Below, in pieces: positions 1 through 5,918 of a DNA stretch of 9,747 nucleotides. The notes under the pieces are model-generated. The model was not told the DNA's origin. It saw nothing but the letters and a program-made list of their open reading frames with translations, and made no database searches. This DNA is from Campylobacterota bacterium (GTDB lineage Bacteria > Campylobacterota > Campylobacteria > Campylobacterales > JAADDG01), in assembly GCA_013154075.1 (NCBI GenBank), contig JAADDG010000033.1:1-9747 (forward strand). Reading direction: 5' to 3'. Within the stretch, counting starts at the first letter, position 1; every line of letters begins with the position of its first letter. A program made the position numbers and the translations under genes.

Positions 1-1243
1 TATCGAGTTGTGCCGTTATGGCCGTGGCCGCTATAGCTATGAGCTCTTGGGCGTTAGGGGCCAATATTTCGGCACCTATTATGAAGTTTTCTCTATCCGC
101 GTAGAAAATAACCATTCCATTAGCTGCGTCGTATGAATAAGATAGAGCCAAAGAGCTTAGAGGAAAGAAGCTCTCTTTATACTCCATACCATTTTTATCG
201 AGTATGGTTTTGGTTAGTCCCACTGCGGCGTATTGCAAAGGGAGGGTGTTTATGAATTTGGGAATGTTGTTTAGATTTAGGATCTCTTTTTTGCCTAAGA
301 TGTTGTCTATTACGTTTAAAACTTCCGCTCTTGCCGCATGGGCGAGTTGAAGTTTGCCGTTGCAGTCTCCTATGGCGAAATGTCCGCTCAAAGCCGTTTC
401 GAAATACTCATTTGTATCTATTCCTCTATTTACCGAGATTTTATCGGTTTTTATCACTTGGGTGTTTGGATCTCTTCCGGTGGCCACAAGAAGTTTGTCA
501 AACTGAAAAATTCCTTCGTCGGTTGTGATTTTGGCGCTCTTTTCGAAATCCGAAGCTTCCAAAACTGTGGTGTTTTTCATAAGCGTTACGCCTATTTTCT
601 CAAGCTGTTTTTCCATAGCTTTCACTATTTGGGGATGGATTTTGTTGGAGATGGTTTCATGTCTGTAGATTAGAGTCGTCTCTACGTCGTTTGCCGCAAA
701 AAAGGAGGCAAACTCCAATCCTATCGCTCCGCTACCGTAAATGGCTATCTTTTTTGGAAAGTCGCTTAGATGAAAAACTTCGTCGCTTGTTATGATGCTT
801 TGTTTGTTATACTCTATGGCATCGGGAATATGGGGAGAGGATCCCGTACCTATTACGATATATTTCGCTTTGAGAATTTGATCATCTATTTGTACGCTAT
901 TTTCATCTATCAGGTAGCCTTTTGCTTCAAAGAGTTCGACTCCCGCGTTTTGACACTGCATAGTGATTGCTTTGGTGGATTTTGAGAGAAGGTTTTCTAT
1001 CTCTTTTTTCACCTCTTTTAGTTTTATTTTGTCCTTTTTTATTCTAAAGGCCTCATTGTGCAGATAGAGATTTGTTTGGGCAAGGTGCAGAAGATGTTTT
1101 GAAGGGATACATCCTCTATGTAGACATGTTCCTCCCAAATTGTTTAAATCTTGTTCTATTAGCGCCGTTTTAAATCCCTTTTTGGCCGCCACTACGGCTC
1201 CGGCGTAGTTTAAGCCGCCGCCTATGAAAATGATATCATACAT
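1..1243 (-). CDS. lpdA: Dihydrolipoyl dehydrogenase (E3 subunit), C-terminus cut by window edge
   Basis: FAD-dependent disulfide oxidoreductase that reoxidises the dihydrolipoyl groups of the E2 protein encoded just upstream. I translated 414 codons from the ATG at 1243; the family is usually about 460-475 residues, so the C-terminal dimer-interface end with the His-Glu catalytic pair lies outside the window. Seen: an N-terminal FAD Rossmann segment (IFIGGGLNYAGA, residues 5-16), the redox-active disulfide GGTCLHRGCIPSK (Cys40/Cys45), the pyridine nucleotide fingerprint YGSGAIGLEF (169-178), and the second FAD motif ATGRDP followed by AIGDCNG. Two oddities: the third glycine of the first fingerprint is Tyr13, and the residue after the second Rossmann strand that is normally the NAD-selecting Glu aligns with Tyr193-Arg194. 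The start codon overlaps the E2 stop by 8 nt (ATGTATGA), with GGAGGG just upstream inside the E2 gene, so translation is probably coupled. Other group members (mercuric or glutathione reductase) are less likely given the E2 neighbour. Confidence 0.93.
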   Translation of the reverse strand, partial: MYDIIFIGGGLNYAGAVVAAKKGFKTALIEQDLNNLGGTCLHRGCIPSKHLLHLAQTNLYLHNEAFRIKKDKIKLKEVKKEIENLLSKSTKAITMQCQNAGVELFEAKGYLIDENSVQIDDQILKAKYIVIGTGSSPHIPDAIEYNKQSIITSDEVFHLSDFPKKIAIYGSGAIGLEFASFFAANDVETTLIYRHETISNKIHPQIVKAMEKQLEKIGVTLMKNTTVLEASDFEKSAKITTDEGIFQFDKLLVATGRDPNTQVIKTDKISVNRGIDTNEYFETALSGHFAIGDCNGKLQLAHAARAEVLNVIDNILGKKEILNLNNIPKFINTLPLQYAAVGLTKTILDKNGMEYKESFFPLSSLALSYSYDAANGMVIFYADRENFIIGAEILAPNAQELIAIAATAITAQLD

Positions 1244-2444
1244 ATTTTCCCTCCATAAAGGCTTCCTTTAACTCTTTTACGAATTTTGCCGCTTGTGTTC
1301 CGTTTACGATTCTATGATCGAAAGTGAAAACCGCTTTTATTTTATTATCTCTCATCTCTCCCAAAGCCATTATAGCCGAGTCGTTTTGGTTGATAAGAGC
1401 GTCAAACGCTTCTATTTGAAACATTCCCAGATTGCTTACTCCGAAAGTGGAGCCTTCCAGATCCTCTTTTGTGAGCTTTTTCGTTTTGATATCCTTTAGC
1501 CAATCGTTTATCTCTTGTAGGGATTTTTTTTGGGCGTTTTTCAAAACCGCCATATAAAGGCCGTCCTCTCTATCCACCGCTACGCTTATGTTGGAGTTTG
1601 GATAAATTTGCAATGTATCTTCTTTCAAAGAGGCTCTCGTTTTCGGATGGTTTTGCATAACGTTTGCAACTATTTTTAAAATATATGCGGTTAGTTTGAA
1701 CTCTTTTTTTTCAAATCCTATGCTAAGAGTTTGATAAATATGAAAGGATGGCTTTTTCAAACTCTCGTTTACCGTTTTTATTACAGCTTTTTGATTCGAA
1801 GAGAGGGGGAGTATTTGGGGAATATTATTTTTTTGTATAAAATCTTTTATATCTTCTTCGCTATATTTTCGATTTAGATCGAAGCTTTTCGCATCTATTC
1901 GATACTCTTTTAAAAGCTTTAGGGCTTTTGGAGTGAAATATCTTTTTAAGACTTCCTCTTTTATATCTTTAAGATGTGCCAGTTTCGGTAGTGTTCCCTC
2001 TTTTTGCAATTTTTCTATATCTATGCCTGCTTTTTGTGCCTCTTTTTTCGCCGCCGGAGATGCCGTGCCTTTTGGTTTTATAACGTTTAAAGGTTTAGGT
2101 TGGAGGGAAGGAGCGGGCGGGGGTGATATTTTAGTCTCTTTTTTCTCTTCTTTCTCCTTTTGTTGGGGTGAAAGTGTTTTTGGGGGTGTTGAGGAGGCTA
2201 AGGGTATGTCGGTTTCTATAATGGCTATCGGTTTTTTTACCTCTATTTCGTCTCCTTCTTTTGCCAAAAGCTTCTCTACGACGCCGTCTTTGAAGGTTTG
2301 AACCTCCATTATGGCTTTGTCGCTCTCCACTTCGGCTATTACGTCTCCTTTTTTGACTGAATCTCCCTCTTTTACGTGCCACTTTATAAGTTTTCCTTTA
2401 TCCATCGTATCGGATAGAACGGGCATTGTTATTTCATATTTCAT
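1236..2444 (-). CDS. Dihydrolipoamide acyltransferase (E2) of a 2-oxoacid dehydrogenase complex
   Basis: Core subunit that carries the swinging lipoyl arm and transfers the acyl group to CoA. 402 residues, in order: lipoyl domain 1-78 with the lipoylated lysine in ESDKAIMEV (Lys43); a Pro/Lys/Glu-rich flexible linker 80-125; a peripheral-subunit-binding domain (ASPAAKKEAQKAGID, about 128-163); a second, weaker subunit-binding-like segment (FTPKALKLLKEYRID, about 169-205); and the catalytic domain 213-402 with GSTFGVSNLGMF (331-342) and the active-site motif DHRIVNG (His377). The usual active-site Asp of DHRxxDG is Asn381. The start is supported by an AAAGGG ribosome site 6 nt upstream. The gene overlaps the E3 gene by 8 nt, so the two are one operon. 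No E1 gene is adjacent upstream; it may lie beyond the window. Pyruvate is the likeliest substrate by general occurrence, but acetoin or branched-chain acids cannot be excluded. Confidence 0.92.
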   Translation of the reverse strand: MKYEITMPVLSDTMDKGKLIKWHVKEGDSVKKGDVIAEVESDKAIMEVQTFKDGVVEKLLAKEGDEIEVKKPIAIIETDIPLASSTPPKTLSPQQKEKEEKKETKISPPPAPSLQPKPLNVIKPKGTASPAAKKEAQKAGIDIEKLQKEGTLPKLAHLKDIKEEVLKRYFTPKALKLLKEYRIDAKSFDLNRKYSEEDIKDFIQKNNIPQILPLSSNQKAVIKTVNESLKKPSFHIYQTLSIGFEKKEFKLTAYILKIVANVMQNHPKTRASLKEDTLQIYPNSNISVAVDREDGLYMAVLKNAQKKSLQEINDWLKDIKTKKLTKEDLEGSTFGVSNLGMFQIEAFDALINQNDSAIMALGEMRDNKIKAVFTFDHRIVNGTQAAKFVKELKEAFMEGKYV

Positions 2445-2554
2445 AGAGAACCCTTTATCGATATTTTTTCTATTTTATTGCTATTTATGTAAAATATTTG
2501 TTAAAAAAAATATTTAACTTCGTAGAGGCGTTTTGTCGGTGATTTTGAAGGTTC

Positions 2555-2578
2555 AATAGAGAGAAAAAACTCTCTATT
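2555..2578 (-). repeat. Perfect 9-bp inverted repeat at the 3' end of the membrane-protein gene
   Basis: AATAGAGAG and CTCTCTATT flank a six-base A (T on the minus strand) loop. The repeat overlaps the TAG stop codon (2576-2574) of the membrane-protein gene. There is no run of T after the stem in the minus-strand direction, so it is not a classical intrinsic terminator. It could be a weak terminator, a 3'-end-stabilising hairpin, or a processing site between this gene and the E2 gene that starts 111 nt further on. From 2445 to 2554 I see no convincing promoter, only AT-rich sequence with a run of eight T on the minus strand. Confidence 0.5.
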
Positions 2579-3341
2579 TTAGAAGATCTTTGCTAAAGAT
2601 ATAGATAGCCGCGTTGTATAGACTTAACAGATAGAGTAAAATTATACTTATCGGAATTAATACTATTACGGCGGAGGCGAAGAAGGCTATCATGGTTAGG
2701 AGTGTGGCTATGATAGACCAGATGAAAACGAGCACGAAATACTCTTTGTTAAAGGTTCTTCTCCAAAATTTCGGATTTAGGATCAGAAAGGAATTTTTAA
2801 AAGCTTCGTTGAAATTGTTCGAATTCATCACATATCCCATAACGGCCGGAAATACGTAAAAAAGAAAACCTCCTATGAAAGATATGAGCAAAATCGGAAT
2901 CGAGTAGGAGCTTATGATAGTCATCGTAAGTTGCTCTTCGCTCATGGTTTTCATCTCCTCCACCGATACGGCTCCGCTTCCCATCAGTGCGAACAATACT
3001 CCCGTTAAAAAGAAAAATAGAAGGGAGACTATCGCCATTCCCACGAAACCTCCGGCCGCCGTGGAGAAGTGTTTGTTTAGAAAATCGCCTATTTTAGTGG
3101 ATGCCGCCACTTCCTCTATTTGGCTCTCTTGCTCTATTTCCTCTACGGATTTTGCGAAGTATATTTGTATGGATAGGCTAAAAATTGCATAAGAGATTAG
3201 AAAAAATAGTCCCAAAATGGGGATAAACGTAAGCAGACTTATGACAAAAAGTATTGATATAGCGGCAAAGGAGAGAGCGTAGTTGCCTTTGAAAAAACCT
3301 ATTGAGAGGTTTATGGCCGTTTTGTTTGAGGGTCTTAGCAT
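2574..3341 (-). CDS. Polytopic inner-membrane protein of unknown function
   Basis: 255 residues when started at the ATG at 3341, which has a clear AAGGAG six nt upstream (3348-3353). An ATG 33 nt further upstream (3374) lies inside a palindrome and lacks a ribosome site. Hydrophobicity suggests six membrane segments, about 21-40, 42-62, 98-120, 148-170, 201-220 and 222-245. A charged loop sits at 64-92 (VEEIEQESQIEEVAAS) and a second hydrophilic loop at 123-139 with a Glu/Met-rich stretch. Between helices 4 and 5 is NFNEAFKNSFLILNPKFW, which is reminiscent of DUF4013/YciC-like bacterial membrane proteins, but I cannot assign a family with confidence. No catalytic motif is visible. It is upstream of and co-oriented with the E2-E3 genes, 129 nt apart, so co-transcription is possible but not shown. 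Confidence 0.82.
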   Translation of the reverse strand: MLRPSNKTAINLSIGFFKGNYALSFAAISILFVISLLTFIPILGLFFLISYAIFSLSIQIYFAKSVEEIEQESQIEEVAASTKIGDFLNKHFSTAAGGFVGMAIVSLLFFFLTGVLFALMGSGAVSVEEMKTMSEEQLTMTIISSYSIPILLISFIGGFLFYVFPAVMGYVMNSNNFNEAFKNSFLILNPKFWRRTFNKEYFVLVFIWSIIATLLTMIAFFASAVIVLIPISIILLYLLSLYNAAIYIFSKDLLK

Positions 3342-3347
3342 AAAAAA

Positions 3348-3353
3348 CTCCTT
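3348..3353 (-). promoter_or_regulatory. Ribosome binding site deciding the membrane-protein start
   Basis: AAGGAG on the minus strand, six nucleotides before the ATG at 3341. This selects the shorter, 255-residue reading over the 266-residue one. Confidence 0.8.
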
Positions 3354-3368
3354 ATAAAGTAAATATTT

Positions 3369-3384
3369 GTTCAATCGATTGAAC
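3369..3384. promoter_or_regulatory. Perfect 16-bp palindrome, candidate operator
   Basis: GTTCAATCGATTGAAC is its own reverse complement. It lies 28 nt upstream of the membrane-protein ATG, immediately before the ribosome binding site region and just downstream of AT-rich sequence that could hold the promoter. Position and symmetry fit a dimeric repressor site of the TetR or MarR kind. No regulator gene is in the window, so the partner is unknown. Confidence 0.5.
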
Positions 3385-3496
3385 GGTAGCCATTTAATTT
3401 AAATTATTGCATACCATTTATTAAAGCATAGTTATTTATCGGTTTTTTAGGGGGTATTTTTTAATTTCGACTCTTTTGAGACGATTTACTTTAAAG

Positions 3497-3533
3497 CCGT
3501 TTTAAAAGGTAGGTTTTTATAAAAACGGTTTTT
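3497..3533 (+). terminator. Possible intrinsic terminator or hairpin
   Basis: CCGTTTT (3497-3503) can pair with AAAACGG (3522-3528), followed directly by TTTTT (3529-3533). An inner 14-bp palindrome GTTTTTATAAAAAC (3513-3526) competes with this stem. There is no annotated gene just upstream on the plus strand, so if it is a terminator it would end an unrecognised short transcript. The stem is mostly A-T, so the evidence is weak. Confidence 0.25.
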
Positions 3534-3672
3534 GAACTTTTAAAGCGCCCGTTTTTCGAGAAGAGGTCGTATAAAAGAATGAAAGAGGGTTTCTTCTTTA
3601 TGTAAAAAAGAGGTTTTAAAAGGCTGTTTTTTAAAAAAGTTATAAATTAGATCGGAGATTCAAGGTAAAAAT

Positions 3673-3702
3673 AATTTACTTTATTTAAATAAAATTTACT
3701 TT
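3673..3702. repeat. 10-bp direct repeats around a 14-bp palindrome upstream of the secreted-protein promoter
   Basis: AATTTACTTT occurs at 3673-3682 and 3693-3702, exactly 20 bp apart (about two helical turns). Between and overlapping them is the palindrome TTTATTTAAATAAA (3680-3693). A related ATTTACTTT lies at 3484-3492. The cluster ends about 20 bp before a TATACT -10-like element, the usual place for an activator or repressor. Because the sequence is AT-rich, chance is a real alternative. Confidence 0.4.
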
Positions 3703-3721
3703 TCTTTAAGCTGAGATTTTA

Positions 3722-3727
3722 TATACT
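3722..3727 (+). promoter_or_regulatory. Candidate -10 element for the secreted-protein gene
   Basis: TATACT preceded by a T-rich stretch, 33 nt before the ATG at 3760. No good -35 hexamer is present, which is common for sigma-70 promoters in Campylobacterota. An AGGAGG ribosome site (3748-3753) lies between it and the gene. Confidence 0.4.
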
Positions 3728-3759
3728 TTAAGTTGCAGATAAGTGGTAGGAGGATTTAA

Positions 3760-4947
3760 ATGAAATTTTTGAGAGTTTTAGCGGTTTTTATATTTATGTT
3801 TTTGTATGCGGAAGCTACAACCATTCAAACTCAAAAGGCCGAATATCAAGCCGGTGAGGAGATAGTCGTAAATGTTACCGATATGGCGGGAAACGATGAC
3901 GATTGGATAGGAATATATCCCGCGGGAGCGAGTAATGATTGGGAGAATGTGGTCTCTTGGGCATGGACTAACGGAATAGTAAACGGAGAGGTTACTTTAC
4001 CGCCCGTAAATAGTGCGGGAGAGTATGAGGTTAGAGCTTTTTTCAATAACTCTTTCAATACGGAAGCAAGCTACTCTTTTTCGGTCGTAGGAAACATTCC
4101 TCCCTCGATTAGTTGCGTAAAGGATGTCTATATCGAAGGAGAGAGGATAGTCGTAAACGTTTCCGGACTTGCGGGAAATGATGACGATTGGATAGGAATC
4201 TATCCAAGAGGCGCAAGTAACGATTGGGAAAACGTGGTAGCGTGGAGATATACCGGAGGAGTTAGAGAGGGACAGCTTAGTTTGGATCCGGTTCCGCCCG
4301 GTAATTATGATATAAGAGTCTTTTTTAACGACTCTTTCAATCTTGAAGCTCAAGACTCTTTTGCCGTAGAGCCTCAAAATAACGAACCTACCGTTTATGA
4401 GGATGCGGAAGACGGAAGTATAGAGAGATGGGCGAGACTTTCCAATAAGGGACATATAAGCAACGTAGCCGGAGGAGCCGACGGAAGTGCGCGAGCCATT
4501 ATGCTTTGGGGCCCTTTTTGGTATGGAGGTAGATGGGGAGAGATAGATTATAAGCTCTATCTAAATAGCGATCACGATCCTTGGAATAACCATTATCAAC
4601 ATATTTTGGAGTTCGATATCAAAACCAATCACTCTTGGGAGCCCTGTTTTTATTTCGAGCTTCCTTTGATGACTTCCCAAGGAAGGAGAGTTATTTCCTT
4701 CGATACATATATCCCTCATACACATCAGCAAGAAAGTAGAAGGGATATGGGCGATTATGTTCAACTTTCTTTCGGAATTTCCGAAGATTATAGAAGGGGA
4801 CGCGTTTGGAAACATGTAAGACTTGATTTGCAAGAGTATGTAAACAGGTTTGAGCCGGATAATATTATTTTGTCGGTTGATGGATTTGTCTTCAATACGA
4901 GGGGAGGAGATTATCTGCTTGACAATATAAGGCTTGTTTCCGAATAG
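3760..4947 (+). CDS. Secreted protein with two tandem Ig-like domains and a carbohydrate-binding-like C-terminal domain
   Basis: 395 residues. The start is fixed by AGGAGG at 3748-3753, six nt before the ATG. Residues 1-19 form a Sec signal peptide with likely cleavage after AEA. Two homologous domains follow (about 21-109 and 116-204), offset by 95 residues and sharing the core AGNDDDWIGIYP, the segment GASNDWENVV, and an FFN(N/D)SFN strand near the end. This DWIGIYP fold-type domain is seen in many bacterial surface proteins and surface-associated hydrolases. Residues 210-395 are aromatic-rich and end in a DNIRL strand typical of jelly-roll carbohydrate-binding or lamin-G-like modules. No catalytic motif is evident, so it is more likely a binding or structural surface protein than an enzyme. 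Only two cysteines (119, 296) are present. It is probably co-transcribed with the methyltransferase 35 nt downstream. The specific ligand is unknown. Confidence 0.85.
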   Translation: MKFLRVLAVFIFMFLYAEATTIQTQKAEYQAGEEIVVNVTDMAGNDDDWIGIYPAGASNDWENVVSWAWTNGIVNGEVTLPPVNSAGEYEVRAFFNNSFNTEASYSFSVVGNIPPSISCVKDVYIEGERIVVNVSGLAGNDDDWIGIYPRGASNDWENVVAWRYTGGVREGQLSLDPVPPGNYDIRVFFNDSFNLEAQDSFAVEPQNNEPTVYEDAEDGSIERWARLSNKGHISNVAGGADGSARAIMLWGPFWYGGRWGEIDYKLYLNSDHDPWNNHYQHILEFDIKTNHSWEPCFYFELPLMTSQGRRVISFDTYIPHTHQQESRRDMGDYVQLSFGISEDYRRGRVWKHVRLDLQEYVNRFEPDNIILSVDGFVFNTRGGDYLLDNIRLVSE

Positions 4948-4948
4948 T

Positions 4949-4976
4949 TTCCCTAATTTCGGAAATTGAAAGGGAA
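4949..4976 (+). promoter_or_regulatory. Intercistronic hairpin covering the methyltransferase ribosome binding site
   Basis: TTCCCT (4949-4954) pairs with AGGGAA (4971-4976), and AATTT (4955-4959) with AAATT (4963-4967), leaving a GAA bulge and a three-base loop. The 3' arm is the only purine-rich ribosome site for the ATG at 4983. The 5' arm starts two bases after the upstream TAG, so a terminating ribosome would unfold it. This suggests translational coupling. There is no T run after it, so it is not an intrinsic terminator. Confidence 0.5.
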
Positions 4977-4982
4977 GAAAAT

Positions 4983-5726
4983 ATGCAAGAGACCAAAGAG
5001 ATTCTAACGGCTTATAAAGAGGTTAGAAAAAATGCCGACGTTTCGCACGCCAATACTCTTAGTTATAAAATAGGCGTGCTGCTCTCTTCCGTAAAAAGGA
5101 GGGGAGTGGCCGCCACTTTGAAAAAGATTTTTCTCTATCTCTCTTTTTATTTAAGAGGTGTGGATCTCTCTTCGGAAAATTTAACCGATTTGACGAGAGT
5201 GGGCGAACATAAGGATAGAGGAACCGCATATCTTCAAAACTCTTATGAAGTGATAGATAGCGTAATCAAAGAGGTCGAAAAACTGGATAAGGATATAAAA
5301 AAGGGTGTCTTTATAGATTACGGAAGCGGCAAGGGACTTCCTCTCATCATAGCCCAAAAGCACGGTTTCAAAAAGGTGATCGGAGTTGAGTTCGCAAAAG
5401 AGCTTTGCGAAGTCTCTATAGAGAATATGAAAAAAATGAATATAAAAAATTACGAGATTTTAAATATGGACGCCGCGGAGTATGATCCTCCTATCGATAC
5501 CTCTTTTGTTTTTCTATTCAATCCTTTCGATGAAGTCGTAATGCAAAAAGTAGCGAAAAAGATTACGGCCGATAAAGAGAGATATATTAGAGACGTTTAT
5601 GTAGTGTACTTGAATCCTACTTGTAATTTTGTCTTCGTAAACGATAAAGAGAACTTTCAATTTATAAAAAGTCTTATTTTTGAGACGGGAGAGGTTTGCA
5701 ATATCTTCAAAGTAAAAAGATCTTAA
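4983..5726 (+). CDS. Class I SAM-dependent methyltransferase
   Basis: 247 residues. The nucleotide-binding core begins with VFIDYGSGKG (motif I, Asp112 to Gly118), then GVEFAKELCEVSIENMKK with Glu137 as the likely ribose-binding acidic residue, NMDAAEYD (161-168) as the adenine-side acidic motif, and FLFNPF (177-182) in the motif IV position. This pattern matches a widespread group of bacterial Rossmann methyltransferases distantly related to DOT1-like enzymes; the substrate is not known. Residues 1-80 form a helical, basic N-terminal extension that may position the substrate. There is no signal peptide, so it is cytoplasmic. It follows the secreted-protein gene closely, with GGGAAG as ribosome site, and the two are likely one transcript. 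A functional link between them is not obvious from sequence. Confidence 0.87.
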   Translation: MQETKEILTAYKEVRKNADVSHANTLSYKIGVLLSSVKRRGVAATLKKIFLYLSFYLRGVDLSSENLTDLTRVGEHKDRGTAYLQNSYEVIDSVIKEVEKLDKDIKKGVFIDYGSGKGLPLIIAQKHGFKKVIGVEFAKELCEVSIENMKKMNIKNYEILNMDAAEYDPPIDTSFVFLFNPFDEVVMQKVAKKITADKERYIRDVYVVYLNPTCNFVFVNDKENFQFIKSLIFETGEVCNIFKVKRS

Positions 5727-5762
5727 TTTTATCTTTTCCTCTTTCTTCTTTCTTTAAAAGAT
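5715..5762 (+). repeat. AAAAGAT / ATCTTTT / AAAAGAT complementary segments after the methyltransferase
   Basis: ATCTTTT (5731-5737) can pair either with AAAAGAT overlapping the stop region (5715-5721) or with AAAAGAT at 5756-5762, across a pyrimidine-rich tract. This gives two alternative AT-rich hairpins at the 3' end of the gene. It may act as a weak terminator, but stems of seven mostly A-U pairs are not convincing. Confidence 0.25.
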
Positions 5763-5870
5763 AATGTATTATTAAAAACTCTGAAGAGATGAAAAATAAT
5801 ATCATAAGTAACAATAATAACTAATTTCTTCCGATCTATTACAAAAATTAAAAAAAAATCCATAAAAATT

Positions 5871-5879
5871 TGTTACAAT
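5871..5879 (+). promoter_or_regulatory. Extended -10 promoter of the flavoprotein gene
   Basis: TGTTACAAT fits an extended -10 (TG, one base, TACAAT), 39 nt before the ATG at 5919 and within very AT-rich sequence. No clear -35 is visible, which extended -10 promoters do not require. Confidence 0.55.
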
Positions 5880-5918
5880 GCTTATTTGAAAAACAATAAT
5901 AATATATTAGGAGTTGTT

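Larger units (their letters stand above)
3385..3759. other. AT-rich divergent intergenic region, no gene seen
   Basis: About 375 bases between the palindrome and the secreted-protein gene. No reading frame of useful length is present; the longest plausible start (ATG at 3585) gives only eight codons. It contains an 11-bp direct repeat GTTTTAAAAGG (3499-3509 and 3613-3623), an inverted repeat CCGTTTT/AAAACGG (3497-3503, 3522-3528), and a repeat cluster near the plus-strand promoter (3673-3702). The region probably drives transcription in both directions. A small RNA cannot be excluded. Confidence 0.6.

Noticed and set aside
331..985. Open plus-strand frames of 65, 111 and 71 codons
   Set aside because: They lie antisense to the E3 gene, whose complete set of disulfide reductase motifs is on the minus strand; the plus-strand translations show no family-like features.
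1933..2301. Plus-strand 122-codon frame
   Set aside because: It is the antisense shadow of the E2 linker and lipoyl domain. Low-complexity Phe/Ser content follows from the Lys/Glu-rich linker on the other strand.
3342..3374. Eleven extra N-terminal residues of the membrane protein (start at 3374)
   Set aside because: That ATG lies in the palindrome and has no ribosome site, while the ATG at 3341 has AAGGAG at ideal distance.
3585..3611. Eight-codon frame (MKEGFFFM) as a leader peptide
   Set aside because: No well-placed ribosome site and no attenuator-like structure with a downstream biosynthetic gene; chance is more likely.
5886..5918. TTG start adding 11 residues to the flavoprotein
   Set aside because: No ribosome site before it, and it is only seven bases after the predicted -10; the ATG at 5919 has AGGAG five bases upstream.
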